From: Granulicella sp. dw_53
Lineage (GTDB): Bacteria; Acidobacteriota; Terriglobia; Terriglobales; Acidobacteriaceae
Direction: 5' to 3'
Assembly (NCBI RefSeq): GCF_018449545.1
Contig: NZ_JAAVUR010000008.1
Location: 264,475-328,474 of the forward strand
Length of the DNA stretch: 64,000 nucleotides
Shown here: piece after piece, positions 50,812 through 59,523 of the stretch
Layout of the letters: the number at the start of each line of letters is the position of its first letter
Position numbering within the stretch: position 1 is the stretch's first letter
Notes under the pieces: model-generated
Databases searched by the model: none
What the model was told of the DNA's origin: nothing
The model's input: the letters and a program-made list of their open reading frames with translations, nothing else
Program-made: the position numbers and the translations under genes

Positions 50812-52434
50812 ATGAATGCTGCTGAAGGACTGCACGGGGTGCAGACTGTATTTCTGTTGCTGATGGCGCTGGTAGCGGTCTTTGCTATCGTGGCGCGGCG
50901 GTTGCAGGTTCCGTATCCGATTGTGCTGGTGGTCGCGGGACTGGCGATCAGCCTGGTACCGGAGCTGCCGCGGATTACGTTGAATCCGGATCTAGTGTTT
51001 TTGGTGATTCTGCCGCCGCTGCTGTTTTCGGCCGCGTGGGCGACCTCGTTGCGCGAGTTTCGCTACAACCTGGTGAGTATCACGATGCTGGCGGTGGGGC
51101 TGGTGGGATTCACGGTGTGGGCGGTGGCGGCGTTTGCGGATCACTTCATTCCGGGGCTGGGTTGGAAGGCGGGGTTTGTGCTGGGGGCGGTGGTGTCTCC
51201 TACGGATGCGATTGCTGCGACGTCGATCGCGCGGACGCTGGGTCTGCCGCGGAGTATCACCGATTTGCTGGAGGGAGAGAGCCTGGTAAACGATGCGACC
51301 GGGCTGCTGGCGCTGGAGTTTGGCGTGATGATGCTGGTGGATGGGCGGACGCCGACGATCCAGGAGGGAGTGATACGGCTGCTGTGGCTGATCCTGGGAG
51401 GAGTGGGGATCGGGCTGCTGATTGGTGTGGTGGCCGCGTGGTTCGAACGCTGGGTGGATGATGGTCCGATTGAGATTGTGATGAGCCTGGTGGTGCCTTA
51501 TTCGGCGTATCTGGCCGGAGAGTGGGCGAAGACGTCGGGAGTGCTTGCGGTGGTGGCGTGCGGGCTCTACATGAGCCGGAAGAGTGCGACGTTCTTTTCG
51601 GCGGAGACGCGCATCCAGGTCCACGCGACGTGGGATGCGCTGTCGTTTGTGTTGAACGGGATCGTGTTTGTGCTGATCGGGCTGCAACTGCCTTACGTGG
51701 TAGGAGGGATCCGGGGCTATGGGGTGAAGGGGCTGCTGGTGTACGGCTCGCTGTTCAGCGCGGTGCTGATCGTGCTGCGGGTGGTGTGGATGTATCCGGG
51801 GACGGAGGTGGCCTATCAGATTCGGACGAAGCTGCTCAAGCAGAAGCTGCATCGTCGCGGAAGCCGCGCGGTCTTCGTGATCGGGTGGACGGGGATGAGG
51901 GGCGTCGTGGCGCTGGCGGCGGCGATATCGTTACCCAACACGCTGGGGAATGGGCAGCCGTTCGGAGAGAAGAACCTGATCGTATTTCTGACGTTCAGCG
52001 TGATTCTGGTGACGCTGGTGTTGCAGGGGCTGACGCTGCCGCCGCTGATCCGCAGACTGGGTCTCGCGGGAGATATGGGGGCGAGGATCGAAGAGGAGGT
52101 GGCGCGGCGGCTGGTGCTGCAGGAGGTCATCACGTTTCTGGAGCAGGGCAGGTCACAGGTTGGCGATGATGCGGCTCATGCTTATAAGGATCTGCTGCAT
52201 CAATATGGGCATCGTCTGGAGCTTCTGGAAGATGTGACGGATACAGAGCGCAAGACGGAGCATGACAGAGGCGGTAGCCTGGCAGATCTTTCGAGGAACA
52301 CAGTCGAGATAGAGAGACGCGCAATCCTGCGGCTGCGGGAGGAGGGAAGAATTGGTGACGAGGTGTTGCGGACGCTGGAGTATGAGCTGGACCTGACGGA
52401 GAGCCGGGCGAACTCGCGAGCGATCAAGGCGTAG
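50812..52434 (+). CDS. Na+/H+ antiporter, CPA1 family
   Basis: ATG 50812 gives 540 residues; in-frame codons up to 50743 look non-coding. There are about 12 membrane helices, beginning GVQTVFLLLMALVAVFAIVA. The ion-binding region GAVVSPTDAIAATSIARTLG and GESLVNDATGLLALEFG are the CPA1 hallmarks (paired Asp in helix 5 region and ND). TGMRGVVALAAAISLP is in the second half. A cytoplasmic tail of about 120 charged residues follows (EEEVARRLVLQEVITFLEQG). It probably exchanges cytoplasmic Na+ or K+ for H+. It is divergent from the penicillin-acylase-family gene. Confidence 0.9.
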   Translation: MNAAEGLHGVQTVFLLLMALVAVFAIVARRLQVPYPIVLVVAGLAISLVPELPRITLNPDLVFLVILPPLLFSAAWATSLREFRYNLVSITMLAVGLVGFTVWAVAAFADHFIPGLGWKAGFVLGAVVSPTDAIAATSIARTLGLPRSITDLLEGESLVNDATGLLALEFGVMMLVDGRTPTIQEGVIRLLWLILGGVGIGLLIGVVAAWFERWVDDGPIEIVMSLVVPYSAYLAGEWAKTSGVLAVVACGLYMSRKSATFFSAETRIQVHATWDALSFVLNGIVFVLIGLQLPYVVGGIRGYGVKGLLVYGSLFSAVLIVLRVVWMYPGTEVAYQIRTKLLKQKLHRRGSRAVFVIGWTGMRGVVALAAAISLPNTLGNGQPFGEKNLIVFLTFSVILVTLVLQGLTLPPLIRRLGLAGDMGARIEEEVARRLVLQEVITFLEQGRSQVGDDAAHAYKDLLHQYGHRLELLEDVTDTERKTEHDRGGSLADLSRNTVEIERRAILRLREEGRIGDEVLRTLEYELDLTESRANSRAIKA

Positions 52435-52516
52435 GTCTGGTTCGATTGATAGGGGCCTGAGGGTCGCTATGCTTAAGGATTGGTAATCACGAACCCCGTA
52501 TAGAGAAGGTGATGAT

Positions 52517-53497
52517 TTGGACTGCAAGATTTTTTTTCACGATAAGTGCTTCGATGGGGCTTGCTCGGCTTCGCTGTTTACGCGGTTTCACCGGGAGTGC
52601 GTGAAGACGGCGGATCGCTTTTCTTACCAGGGACTGGTGCATCGGGCGGGAGCGTTGTTCGAGGATGGGGACTTCGGCGCGGGTGAGAATGCGATTGTGG
52701 ACTTCAAGTATTCGGCTTCGCCGAAGGTGACGTGGTGGTTCGATCATCATCTGAGCGCGTTTATGACGCCGGAGGATCAGGCTGACTTTGAACGAGGGCA
52801 GGCGGATGGTTCGCAGTCGATGCGGAAGTTTTTCGATGCGAGTTATACGTCTTGTACGGGTCTGATCATGGATGTCGCGGCGAGTAGGTTTGGCTTCAGC
52901 ACGAAGGGGCTGGAGGAGTTGCGGTACTGGGCCGACATTGTGGATGGGGCGAAGTATGAGAGCGCGGAGGCGGCGGTGGGGATGGCTGCTCCGGCGATGA
53001 AGCTGACGATGGTGATCGAGAGCTCGTCCGATGCGCTGTTGGTGCCAAAGATTATTCCGCTGCTGACGGAGATGAGTTTGCAGGAGGTGCTGGATCGGCC
53101 CTTTGTGCAGGAGCTGGTTGGGCCGTTGCTGGAGGGGCATCGGGCCGCGGTGGAGTTGATTCGGGAGCGGGCTACGGTGGAGGCGGGGGTGATTACGTTC
53201 GATATTACGGATCAACCTACGGAGGGGTACAACAAGTTCATCCCTTACTATCTGCATCCTGAGGCTACTTACAATGTGGGGTTGAGTAAGTCGAGCTTTC
53301 GAGTGAAGGTGTCGGTGGGGACGAATCCGTGGACGCCGAAGCCTGTCTCGGAGTTAGTGAATCTTGCGGCGATCTGCGAGCGGTATGGCGGTGGGGGACA
53401 TGCGCGAGTGGGGGCGATTAGTTTTCCGCGGGATCAGGAGGCGGAGGCCCGGAAGGCTGTGGGGGAGATTGTGGCGGAGTTGCGGGGAGCGGAGTAG
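52517..53497 (+). CDS. DHH-family phosphoesterase-like protein
   Basis: The frame starts at TTG 52517, with GAGAAGGTGAT upstream. The 326-residue protein begins KIFFHDKCFDGACSASL, a metal-site loop of the DHH superfamily. It then has WWFDHHLSAF, the DHH signature, and ends with the DHHA1-type glycine motif RYGGGGHARVGAISFP. The layout matches single-chain DHH/DHHA1 proteins such as oligoribonuclease/pAp phosphatases, but the spacing differs enough that the substrate is not predicted. It is a stand-alone gene convergent with the second RAYT. Confidence 0.78.
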   Translation: MDCKIFFHDKCFDGACSASLFTRFHRECVKTADRFSYQGLVHRAGALFEDGDFGAGENAIVDFKYSASPKVTWWFDHHLSAFMTPEDQADFERGQADGSQSMRKFFDASYTSCTGLIMDVAASRFGFSTKGLEELRYWADIVDGAKYESAEAAVGMAAPAMKLTMVIESSSDALLVPKIIPLLTEMSLQEVLDRPFVQELVGPLLEGHRAAVELIRERATVEAGVITFDITDQPTEGYNKFIPYYLHPEATYNVGLSKSSFRVKVSVGTNPWTPKPVSELVNLAAICERYGGGGHARVGAISFPRDQEAEARKAVGEIVAELRGAE

Positions 53498-53511
53498 AGC
53501 GCGAGCGTCGG

Positions 53512-53961
53512 CTAGGCGAAGTGAGTTGGGGTTGAATCTGTAAGATGGATTGGGTTTGCGGAAGAATGCTTGTGCATTTTGGGTTCAGACACTAATCCAG
53601 CGCGTACTGGATTCTGTTCGATGTAATGAACGTGGGTCGTGTAGTCTCGTCCATCTTGAATGCGGCGACTGTCATAACCTCTCTCCCATACGTCCAGTTT
53701 GCTCTTTAGGCGGAACGAAAAATTTCCTTTGATGTATTGGACGGATTTCTCCAAGGATATGTCGGGTGCGGGTGTCAGGAGTAGATGGATGTGGTCCGGC
53801 ATGATGACGAAGGAGTGGAGTCGAAGACGTTGTTTGCTTCGTTGTTCCTGAAGGACATCAAGAAGTAACGCGGAGTTCGTGTCGACTTGGAAGAGGCGGC
53901 GACGGGATGCGGTTACTGCGGTGACGAAGTAGGTTCGGATTTCCTGAGGCGCTAAGGGCAT
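53512..53961 (-). CDS. Second REP-associated transposase (Y1_Tnp), different subgroup
   Basis: This 149-residue protein has VIMPDHIHLLLTP (HUH site) and HYIEQNPVRAGLV at the C-terminal part, with WERGYDSRRI between. It is only distantly similar to the RAYT at 47157; for example the HUH context is MPDHIH rather than MPNHVH, and the N-terminus is different. Its upstream side carries its own REP pair (53976-54027) with a core unrelated to the first family. This suggests each transposase matches its own palindrome. The gene appears intact. Confidence 0.88.
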   Translation of the reverse strand: MPLAPQEIRTYFVTAVTASRRRLFQVDTNSALLLDVLQEQRSKQRLRLHSFVIMPDHIHLLLTPAPDISLEKSVQYIKGNFSFRLKSKLDVWERGYDSRRIQDGRDYTTHVHYIEQNPVRAGLVSEPKMHKHSSANPIHLTDSTPTHFA

Positions 53962-53975
53962 GGCAAGGAAGGCCC

Positions 53976-54027
53976 GGGGCTAAAGCCCCTTTTGTGGTGG
54001 TTCCTATTCGTGGGGCTAAAGCCCCAC
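53976..54027. repeat. REP pair with GGGGCTAAAGCCCC core next to the second RAYT
   Basis: GGGGCTAAAGCCCC at 53976-53989 and GTGGGGCTAAAGCCCCAC at 54010-54027 are two perfect palindromic hairpins 20 bases apart, beginning 15 bases upstream of the RAYT start. The GGGGC-TAAA-GCCCC core is of a type often seen scattered in bacterial genomes. Confidence 0.85.
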
Positions 54028-54042
54028 GCTAATCCCGACAAG

Positions 54043-54162
54043 CAACGGCAAAAGCAAGAACAAAAGCAACGGCAAAAGCAAGAACAAAAGCAACGGCAAA
54101 AGCAAGAACAAAAGCAACGGCAAAGGCAAGAACAAAAGCAACGACAAAAGCAACGACAGAAG
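54043..54162. repeat. 12/24-bp tandem repeat
   Basis: The sequence consists of ten 12-bp units. CAACGGCAAAAG and CAAGAACAAAAG alternate four times (24-bp period, one substitution in the fourth), then two units of CAACGACAAAAG type follow. The strand is almost devoid of T. It fills the gap between the second REP pair and the 3' end of rseP. Single units of the same motif occur at about 45760, 61610, 61848 and 62200. Confidence 0.92.
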
Positions 54163-54199
54163 CAAAGCTAACGGGATGAGAATTTGTTCGGTAATGCGG

Positions 54200-55549
54200 T
54201 TAGGGTTTGAGGTGGGTGAAGAGGGGGAGTTTGGTTAGATCGTTGAAGATGACCATGACAGCGAAGACCAGGAGGCAGACAAAGGCTACCTGGTAGACGC
54301 GCTCTTTGATCTGTTGATTGAGGTCGCGGCGGATGATGGACTCGATGAGGAGGAAGAGGATCATTCCACCGTCGAGGATGGGGATGGGCAGGAGGTTGAA
54401 GATGCCGAGGTTCAGGCTGATGTAGGACATCAGGCCGATGAGGGGCATCCAGCCGGGCATCTGCACGGCCTGGTGGATCTGGGTGCCGATGCCGATGGGG
54501 CCCGAGAGGGAGCGGACCGAGACCTGGCGGGTGAACATTCGCTTGAGGACTTCGACGATCAGGAGCGAGCCCTTCTTGTTGAAGTCCCAGGAGGCGACGA
54601 TGGCCTTGCCCAGAGGCAGTCGCTCTACCTTGACGGGAGGCTGGACTGGAGTGAAGCCGAGGCGATAGAGCTTGCTGCCGTCGCCGCTGTCGAGCAGCTC
54701 AGGGGTGATCTGCATGGGGATCGTCGCGCCGTTGCGTAGGATTGAGAGGGATGCGGGCTTGCCGGCCTGATCCTGCAGGTAGGCAAGGAGCGCAGGGACC
54801 GAGTGGAGTTGTAGTCCGTCGATGGTGGTGATCTGGTCTTTGGGTTGCAGGCCGGCGTGAGCGGCTGGGGTGTTGGGGGTGAGGTCGGAGACCTGAACGG
54901 GCGTGGGCTGCATCTTGGGGATCAGGCCGAGCTTGTCGAGGGCGAAGTTGTCAGCGCCTTCCTTGGCTTCGACGAAGATCTTGGTGTCGGTGCGCTGTCC
55001 GTCGTGGACGAAGGAGAAGGGGATGGTCTGATTGATGTTGAGGAGGGAGCGGATGGCTACCTGATCCCAGGTGGGATTCTCGATGTTGTCGTAGTGAACG
55101 ATGAGGTCGCCCGAGTGGATTCCAGTGTTGGCGGCGGCGGTTTTGGCGGGGATGTAATCCGTCTGCGCGGGACCGCTGATGTACTCCTGGACCTCGTTGT
55201 GCAGCATGGAGACGCCGGTCATGAGACCGATAGCGAGGATGAAGTTGGCAACCGGACCGGCGAGGGCTACGGCGACACGCTGCCAGCGGGGGTGAGCGTT
55301 GAACTCGCCGGGATCGCCAGTGGGAGCTTCGCCGGGGTTGTCGCCGGCCATCTTGACGTAGCCGCCGAGGGGCAGAAGGGAGAGACGATAGTCGGTGTCG
55401 CCACGCTTGAAGCCGAAGAGACGTTTGCCGAAGCCGATGGAGAAGACCTCGACGCGGATTCCGCAGAGTTTGGCGACGGCGAAGTGGCCGAACTCATGGA
55501 CGAGGACCATGATTCCAAGAACGATGGCAAGCTGAAGGACGGTAGACAT
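54200..55549 (-). CDS. rseP: Site-2 metalloprotease RseP (M50)
   Basis: This 449-residue inner-membrane zinc protease cuts anti-sigma factors and remnant signal peptides within the membrane. HEFGH at residues 18-22 lies in the first helix. Two PDZ domains follow (DYIPAKTAAANTGIHSGDLI and PNTPAAHAGLQPKDQITTID). The third zinc ligand region is LPIPILDGGMILF near residue 390, before the last helices. It is the last gene of the uppS-cdsA-dxr-rseP cluster, 36 bases after dxr. Confidence 0.95.
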   Translation of the reverse strand: MSTVLQLAIVLGIMVLVHEFGHFAVAKLCGIRVEVFSIGFGKRLFGFKRGDTDYRLSLLPLGGYVKMAGDNPGEAPTGDPGEFNAHPRWQRVAVALAGPVANFILAIGLMTGVSMLHNEVQEYISGPAQTDYIPAKTAAANTGIHSGDLIVHYDNIENPTWDQVAIRSLLNINQTIPFSFVHDGQRTDTKIFVEAKEGADNFALDKLGLIPKMQPTPVQVSDLTPNTPAAHAGLQPKDQITTIDGLQLHSVPALLAYLQDQAGKPASLSILRNGATIPMQITPELLDSGDGSKLYRLGFTPVQPPVKVERLPLGKAIVASWDFNKKGSLLIVEVLKRMFTRQVSVRSLSGPIGIGTQIHQAVQMPGWMPLIGLMSYISLNLGIFNLLPIPILDGGMILFLLIESIIRRDLNQQIKERVYQVAFVCLLVFAVMVIFNDLTKLPLFTHLKP

Positions 55550-55585
55550 AAAGAAGAACGAACCTCGTTACTTACTGACAGAGAT

Positions 55586-56776
55586 TTAGACGGCTACGCC
55601 TGCGGTTTGGCGGGCAACGACGGATTCGGCGCAGTCTCGCGCGGCGGCATCGGCTTGCAGGACGTCCTGGATGGAGGCAGGATGGCGGGCTGGAGTAAGT
55701 GAGAGCACCTGTTCGATTGTACTAGGGATACCTAGAAACGGGATTTTTCCTGAGAGGAAGGCCGCTACGGCGATCTCGTCGGCGGCGTTCAGGGCGATGC
55801 AGGCGTCGCCGCCGACGGCAGCAGCCTCGTAGGCGAGGCGGAGGCAAGGGAAGCGGGCGAGGTCGGGAGCGGAGAAGTCCAACTGGCTCAACGTGGCGAG
55901 GTCGAAGGTAAGCGGAACCTTGCCTTCGACGGGGACGCGCTCGGGGTAGGCGAGGGCGTAGAGGATGGGGAGGCGCATATCGGTCACGGAGATCTGGGCG
56001 AGGATGCTGCCGTCGACGAACTCGACCAGGGAGTGAACGGTGGACTGCGGATGGATGGTGACGCGGACCTGCGCGGGCGGCAGGTGGAAGAGACGGCAGG
56101 CCTCGATGACCTCGAAGCCCTTATTCATCAGGGTGGCGGAGTCGATGGTGATGCGCTGGCCCATGACCCAGGTGGGGTGTTTGAGAGCCTGGGCGGGGGT
56201 GATGTGAGCGAAGTCGGCCGCGGGGGTGTTGCGGAACGGGCCTCCGGAGGCGGTGAGCCACACCTGCTTCACCTCTTGTGGAGTGCCGCCGCGCATCGCC
56301 TGATGGACGGCGTTGTGTTCGGAGTCGATGGGGAGCAGGGCTACGTTGTGTTTTTCAGCGGCGGCGAGGATGAGCTCGCCAGCGGCGACGAGGCACTCTT
56401 TGTTGGCCAGGCCGATGGTCTTTCCGGCGCAGATGGCTGCGTAGGTAGCTTCCAGGCCCGCGACTCCGACGATGGCGGAGACCACGAAGTCTACTTCAGG
56501 AAGGGTCGCGACGTGGACGCTGCCGGAGGTTCCGTAGAGGACCTCAATGCCGGTGATTCCGGCGGACTTGAGGCGGGCCTTGAGGGTATCGGCCAGGGCT
56601 TCGGTGGCCAGGGAGATGACTTTGGGGCGCCAACGTTCGCACTGAGCGAAGGCTACGTCGATGTTGGAGCCGGCTGCGAGGGCGATGGGGGCGTAGCGGT
56701 CGGGAAAGGACTCGCAGATGGAGAGGGTGGACGTGCCTATGGAGCCGGTGGAGCCTAGGATGGCGAGCTTTTTCAT
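55586..56776 (-). CDS. dxr: 1-deoxy-D-xylulose-5-phosphate reductoisomerase
   Basis: This 396-residue enzyme carries out the committed step of the MEP isoprenoid pathway, turning DXP into MEP with NADPH. KKLAILGSTGSIGTSTLSIC is the NADPH-binding N-terminus. LANKECLVAAGELI, PIDSEHNAVHQAMRG (metal-binding residues), LTASGGPFRN and PTWVMGQRITIDSATLMNKGFE are the standard family blocks. It lies between cdsA and rseP on the same strand, a widely conserved order. Confidence 0.97.
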   Translation of the reverse strand: MKKLAILGSTGSIGTSTLSICESFPDRYAPIALAAGSNIDVAFAQCERWRPKVISLATEALADTLKARLKSAGITGIEVLYGTSGSVHVATLPEVDFVVSAIVGVAGLEATYAAICAGKTIGLANKECLVAAGELILAAAEKHNVALLPIDSEHNAVHQAMRGGTPQEVKQVWLTASGGPFRNTPAADFAHITPAQALKHPTWVMGQRITIDSATLMNKGFEVIEACRLFHLPPAQVRVTIHPQSTVHSLVEFVDGSILAQISVTDMRLPILYALAYPERVPVEGKVPLTFDLATLSQLDFSAPDLARFPCLRLAYEAAAVGGDACIALNAADEIAVAAFLSGKIPFLGIPSTIEQVLSLTPARHPASIQDVLQADAAARDCAESVVARQTAGVAV

Positions 56777-56844
56777 GCGAAGTCTATTTTCGCAGATTGA
56801 GGGGGCGACGGTTCGGGCGTGTGTGCGGATACTTCATGTTTTGC

Positions 56845-57714
56845 TTAGAACCGGCCGAGACCAAAGATGTCTTTGAGCAGCAGGACGTACCAGAGGACGG
56901 GGGCGGCGAGGAGCAGGGCATCGATGCGGTCCAGAATGCCGCCGTGGCCGGGGAGCATGGTGCCGGAGTCTTTAACGCCCGCACCGCGCTTGATGGCGGA
57001 TTCGAGGAGGTCGCCGAGTTGGGCGGCGATGTTGAGGACGACGGCGAGCAGCAGAGACTGCCAGACGGGCTCCGTGATGTGGAGGACGGTGTTTCCGCGG
57101 GCGGTGAGCTGGTCGCCGATGAGAATGACGAGGGCCGCGGCCAGGACGCTTCCGACGACTGAGGCGATGCTGCCCTCCCAGGTCTTGCCAGGGCTCAGGC
57201 GGGGAGCGAGCTTGCGCTTGCCGAAGTTCTTGCCGATGTAGAGGGCAGCGATGTCTCCGGCCCAGACGCAGACCATCAGGAAGACGATAAGAGCGATTCC
57301 ATCCTCCTGCTTCCAGAGGAGGGGGATGAGAGTGAGAGGGTAGGCGACGTAGATGAGACCGAAGATGCCCTTGGCGGTATCGGGGAGGACGCGGTCGAGG
57401 GTGTCGCGGTGGGCGCGGAAGCCGTTCCAGGCGAAGAGAGTGAGGGCGAGGGCGCTGAGCAGCGGAAACTGCGCTTCGAGAGGCCAGTTGGGAAGCGTGG
57501 CCAGGAAGAGCAGAGCTGTGCCGGCGGTCATCCACCAGAGCGGGATGCGAGGAGTTGGGGTCTCGCCTGGGACGGTGGTGGCGAGCTGGAGGTACTCGTA
57601 GGCAGCGAGCTCGGCGACGAGCGCGGCGAAGAGGGTGATCATCCAGAGCTGGCCGAAGAAGACGAGGGCAAAGACGGCGGCAATGAGAATTATGGCAGTG
57701 AGGATTCGTTTCAT
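56845..57714 (-). CDS. cdsA: Phosphatidate cytidylyltransferase
   Basis: This 289-residue inner-membrane enzyme makes CDP-diacylglycerol for phospholipid synthesis. It has about eight hydrophobic segments (ILTAIILIAAVFALVFFGQL first). The CdsA signature near the C-terminus reads KLAPRLSPGKTWEGSIAS and then DLLESAIKRGAGVKDSGTML-PGHGGILDRIDAL, with the conserved Lys-Asp and DRID. AGGAGCGG precedes ATG 57714. The spacer from uppS holds a palindrome and a hairpin that could make cdsA partly independent. Confidence 0.95.
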   Translation of the reverse strand: MKRILTAIILIAAVFALVFFGQLWMITLFAALVAELAAYEYLQLATTVPGETPTPRIPLWWMTAGTALLFLATLPNWPLEAQFPLLSALALTLFAWNGFRAHRDTLDRVLPDTAKGIFGLIYVAYPLTLIPLLWKQEDGIALIVFLMVCVWAGDIAALYIGKNFGKRKLAPRLSPGKTWEGSIASVVGSVLAAALVILIGDQLTARGNTVLHITEPVWQSLLLAVVLNIAAQLGDLLESAIKRGAGVKDSGTMLPGHGGILDRIDALLLAAPVLWYVLLLKDIFGLGRF

Positions 57715-57730
57715 GGGCCGCTCCTAAGCA

Positions 57731-57780
57731 TATACGGTGCGTATACATACTGCGGCGAACCGACGCGGATTTGGCGTCGG
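57731..57780 (-). promoter_or_regulatory. Palindrome and hairpin between uppS and cdsA
   Basis: TATACG-GTG-CGTATA at 57731-57745 is a perfect dyad ending 16 bases before the cdsA start. CCGACGC (57760-57766) and GCGTCGG (57774-57780) form a 7-bp stem, extended by two A-T pairs. The dyad overlaps -10-like TATA elements and could be an operator or an internal promoter. The hairpin lacks a U tail. Confidence 0.4.
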
Positions 57781-57851
57781 TTGGGGATCCGAATCAGTGT
57801 GGAGCGTCATCGTTGGAGCGATGTTTGGCGTGTTGGCTTTGAGTACCGCGC

Positions 57852-58802
57852 TTAGCGCCGAACGAGGGTGGTGGAGTCAGGCAGGATCTCGCGGGATGTA
57901 GAAGGAGAGTTCAAGTGGTCCTTGATCTCCGCTGCTACCTGTTCGGCGGGCTCCAGGCTGGCGAGATCCTCGTCCGTAGAGGAGTCACTGAGACCACCGA
58001 AGCGGCGGTCGCGGTGCTGAAAGTCTGAGATGGCTTCGAGCAGATGGATGCCGCGGAAGTCGGGCCAGAGGCGGTCGGTGACGTAGATCTCGGCGTAGGC
58101 GATCTGCCAGAGGAGGAAGTTCGAGATACGTTGCTCGCCGGAGGTGCGGATGATGAGGTCGGGGTCCGGCATGTGGGCGGTGTAGAGGGCGCGGGAGATG
58201 TCGGGCTCGTCGAGGGCGTCCAAGGCTCCGGCGCCGAGGAGGTCCTCGACGGAGCAGCCTCGGGTGTGAGCTTCGGTGGTCAGGTTGGTTAGGATGCTGC
58301 GGACGGCGTCGACGATCTCGGAGCGGGCCCCGTAGTTGAGCGCGAGGGTGAGGGTGGTGCCGGTGTTCTTGGCGGTGGACTCGGAGGCCCACTGCATGGT
58401 GTCCTGCACTTCGCTGGGGAGCTCGTGGGTGCGGCCGATGTAGGCCATGCGGACGTTGTTGTCGTTCATGCGCTTGACGTTGCCGATGAGATAGCTGCGC
58501 AGGAGCTTCATGAGGAAGTTGACCTCGGTCCTGGGCCGGCGAAGATTGTTCTCAAGCGAGAAGGCGTAGAGCGTGAGGTACGGGAGGTCGATGCGGGAGG
58601 CGGTCTCGACGACGAACTGGACAGACTCGGCGCCTTGCTGATGGCCGAGGAAGCGTTTGAGCGCGCGCTTTCCAGCCCAGCGTCCGTTGCCGTCCATGAT
58701 GATAGCGACGTGCTGGGGGATCTTGTTGGGATCTAATTGCCGATAAACGCTCTGCTCCTCGGGAGAGAGTTCGTGGACGCGGCTTGCCGTATTTGGGCGC
58801 AA
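57852..58802 (-). CDS. uppS: Isoprenyl transferase (undecaprenyl diphosphate synthase)
   Basis: This 316-residue cis-prenyltransferase makes the C55 carrier lipid for cell-wall synthesis. It starts at TTG 58802, with GAGG five bases upstream; an earlier ATG is closed by a stop. HVAIIMDGNGRWAGKRALKR carries the catalytic Asp and the diphosphate-binding site. TLYAFSLENNLRRP, the substrate-binding RTSGEQRISNFLLWQIAYAE and TDRLWPDFRG follow. The C-terminal tail after residue 265 is longer than in E. coli UppS and polar. It opens the uppS-cdsA-dxr-rseP cluster. Confidence 0.95.
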   Translation of the reverse strand: MRPNTASRVHELSPEEQSVYRQLDPNKIPQHVAIIMDGNGRWAGKRALKRFLGHQQGAESVQFVVETASRIDLPYLTLYAFSLENNLRRPRTEVNFLMKLLRSYLIGNVKRMNDNNVRMAYIGRTHELPSEVQDTMQWASESTAKNTGTTLTLALNYGARSEIVDAVRSILTNLTTEAHTRGCSVEDLLGAGALDALDEPDISRALYTAHMPDPDLIIRTSGEQRISNFLLWQIAYAEIYVTDRLWPDFRGIHLLEAISDFQHRDRRFGGLSDSSTDEDLASLEPAEQVAAEIKDHLNSPSTSREILPDSTTLVRR

Positions 58803-58989
58803 AGCTACCTCGCAGACATGACGCTAGCACACGCAGGTATGGTGTGCAATGAATGCCGAGATTGGAGCGGTGGGCGGATCCACTTTAAGCCCAAAAACAA
58901 GGGGGGAAACGAGGAGGTGCGAGAGAGGGCCATCAAGGTTCTTTGGCCCTCCCTCGCGGAGGGAAGGAGGTTGCCTGGTGCAGGGAATG

Positions 58990-59523
58990 CTAGGCGGTGC
59001 GGCGACGTCCGGCTGCCAGCTCCCGTACGTGGTTGAGGAAGATGGAGCGTTGCAAAGCATCGAGTTGCGAGGTGTAAGCCGCGATCTCGGCGAGGAAGGG
59101 GTCGGTCATGAGAACGGCCGTCTCGTCGCGATGGCGGGTGTTGGCGTCGCGGAGCAGGGCAGAGATGTCGACCTGCAACGCTCGGGCTAGTCGATCCAAG
59201 GAAGAGAGAGTCGGCATAGCCTTGCCGTTCTCGATCTTGGAGATGTAGGTTCGGGGGACGTTCATCCGTGCGGCGAGCTGGCGCTGGGATAGATTACGGA
59301 CGTGGCGTAGATCCCGGACGGCTGTAGCGACCTGAAGTCCGCCTTCCTGCTCCGGTTGGGGTGGAACGAGAGCGATGGGGGCAGAGACGGGTTCGGGAAC
59401 CTCAACCTCGAGGGATTTGCGGCAGCGCCGGCAGAGCGCGCTGGCGGTGCGAAACTGCACCAAGCTGCAATTGTCACAACGCAGAACCTCACGTTGTTCG
59501 ACGGACGCCATCATGGTTGCCAT
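58990..59523 (-). CDS. Zinc-ribbon plus HTH (XRE) transcription regulator
   Basis: ATG 59523 gives about 177 residues; the frame runs up to 59715 through unlikely sequence, and ATG 59514/59511 are alternatives. An N-terminal four-cysteine ribbon (LRCDNCSLVQF and ALCRRCRKSLE) is followed by a Pro-rich linker. A Cro/C1-type helix-turn-helix comes next (LRHVRNLSQRQLAARMNVPR and TYISKIENGKAMPTLSSLDR), then a C-terminal helical part. No good ribosome site is seen, so the message may be leaderless. It probably binds DNA as a repressor or activator. Its targets are unknown; uppS lies downstream on the same strand after a 187-base spacer containing a GAGGGCCA/TGGCCCTC stem at 58925-58951. Confidence 0.8.
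   Translation of the reverse strand: MATMMASVEQREVLRCDNCSLVQFRTASALCRRCRKSLEVEVPEPVSAPIALVPPQPEQEGGLQVATAVRDLRHVRNLSQRQLAARMNVPRTYISKIENGKAMPTLSSLDRLARALQVDISALLRDANTRHRDETAVLMTDPFLAEIAAYTSQLDALQRSIFLNHVRELAAGRRRTA

Noticed and set aside
54043..54162. Possible CRISPR array
   Set aside because: Units are contiguous 12/24-bp tandem repeats without unique spacers, and there are no cas genes.
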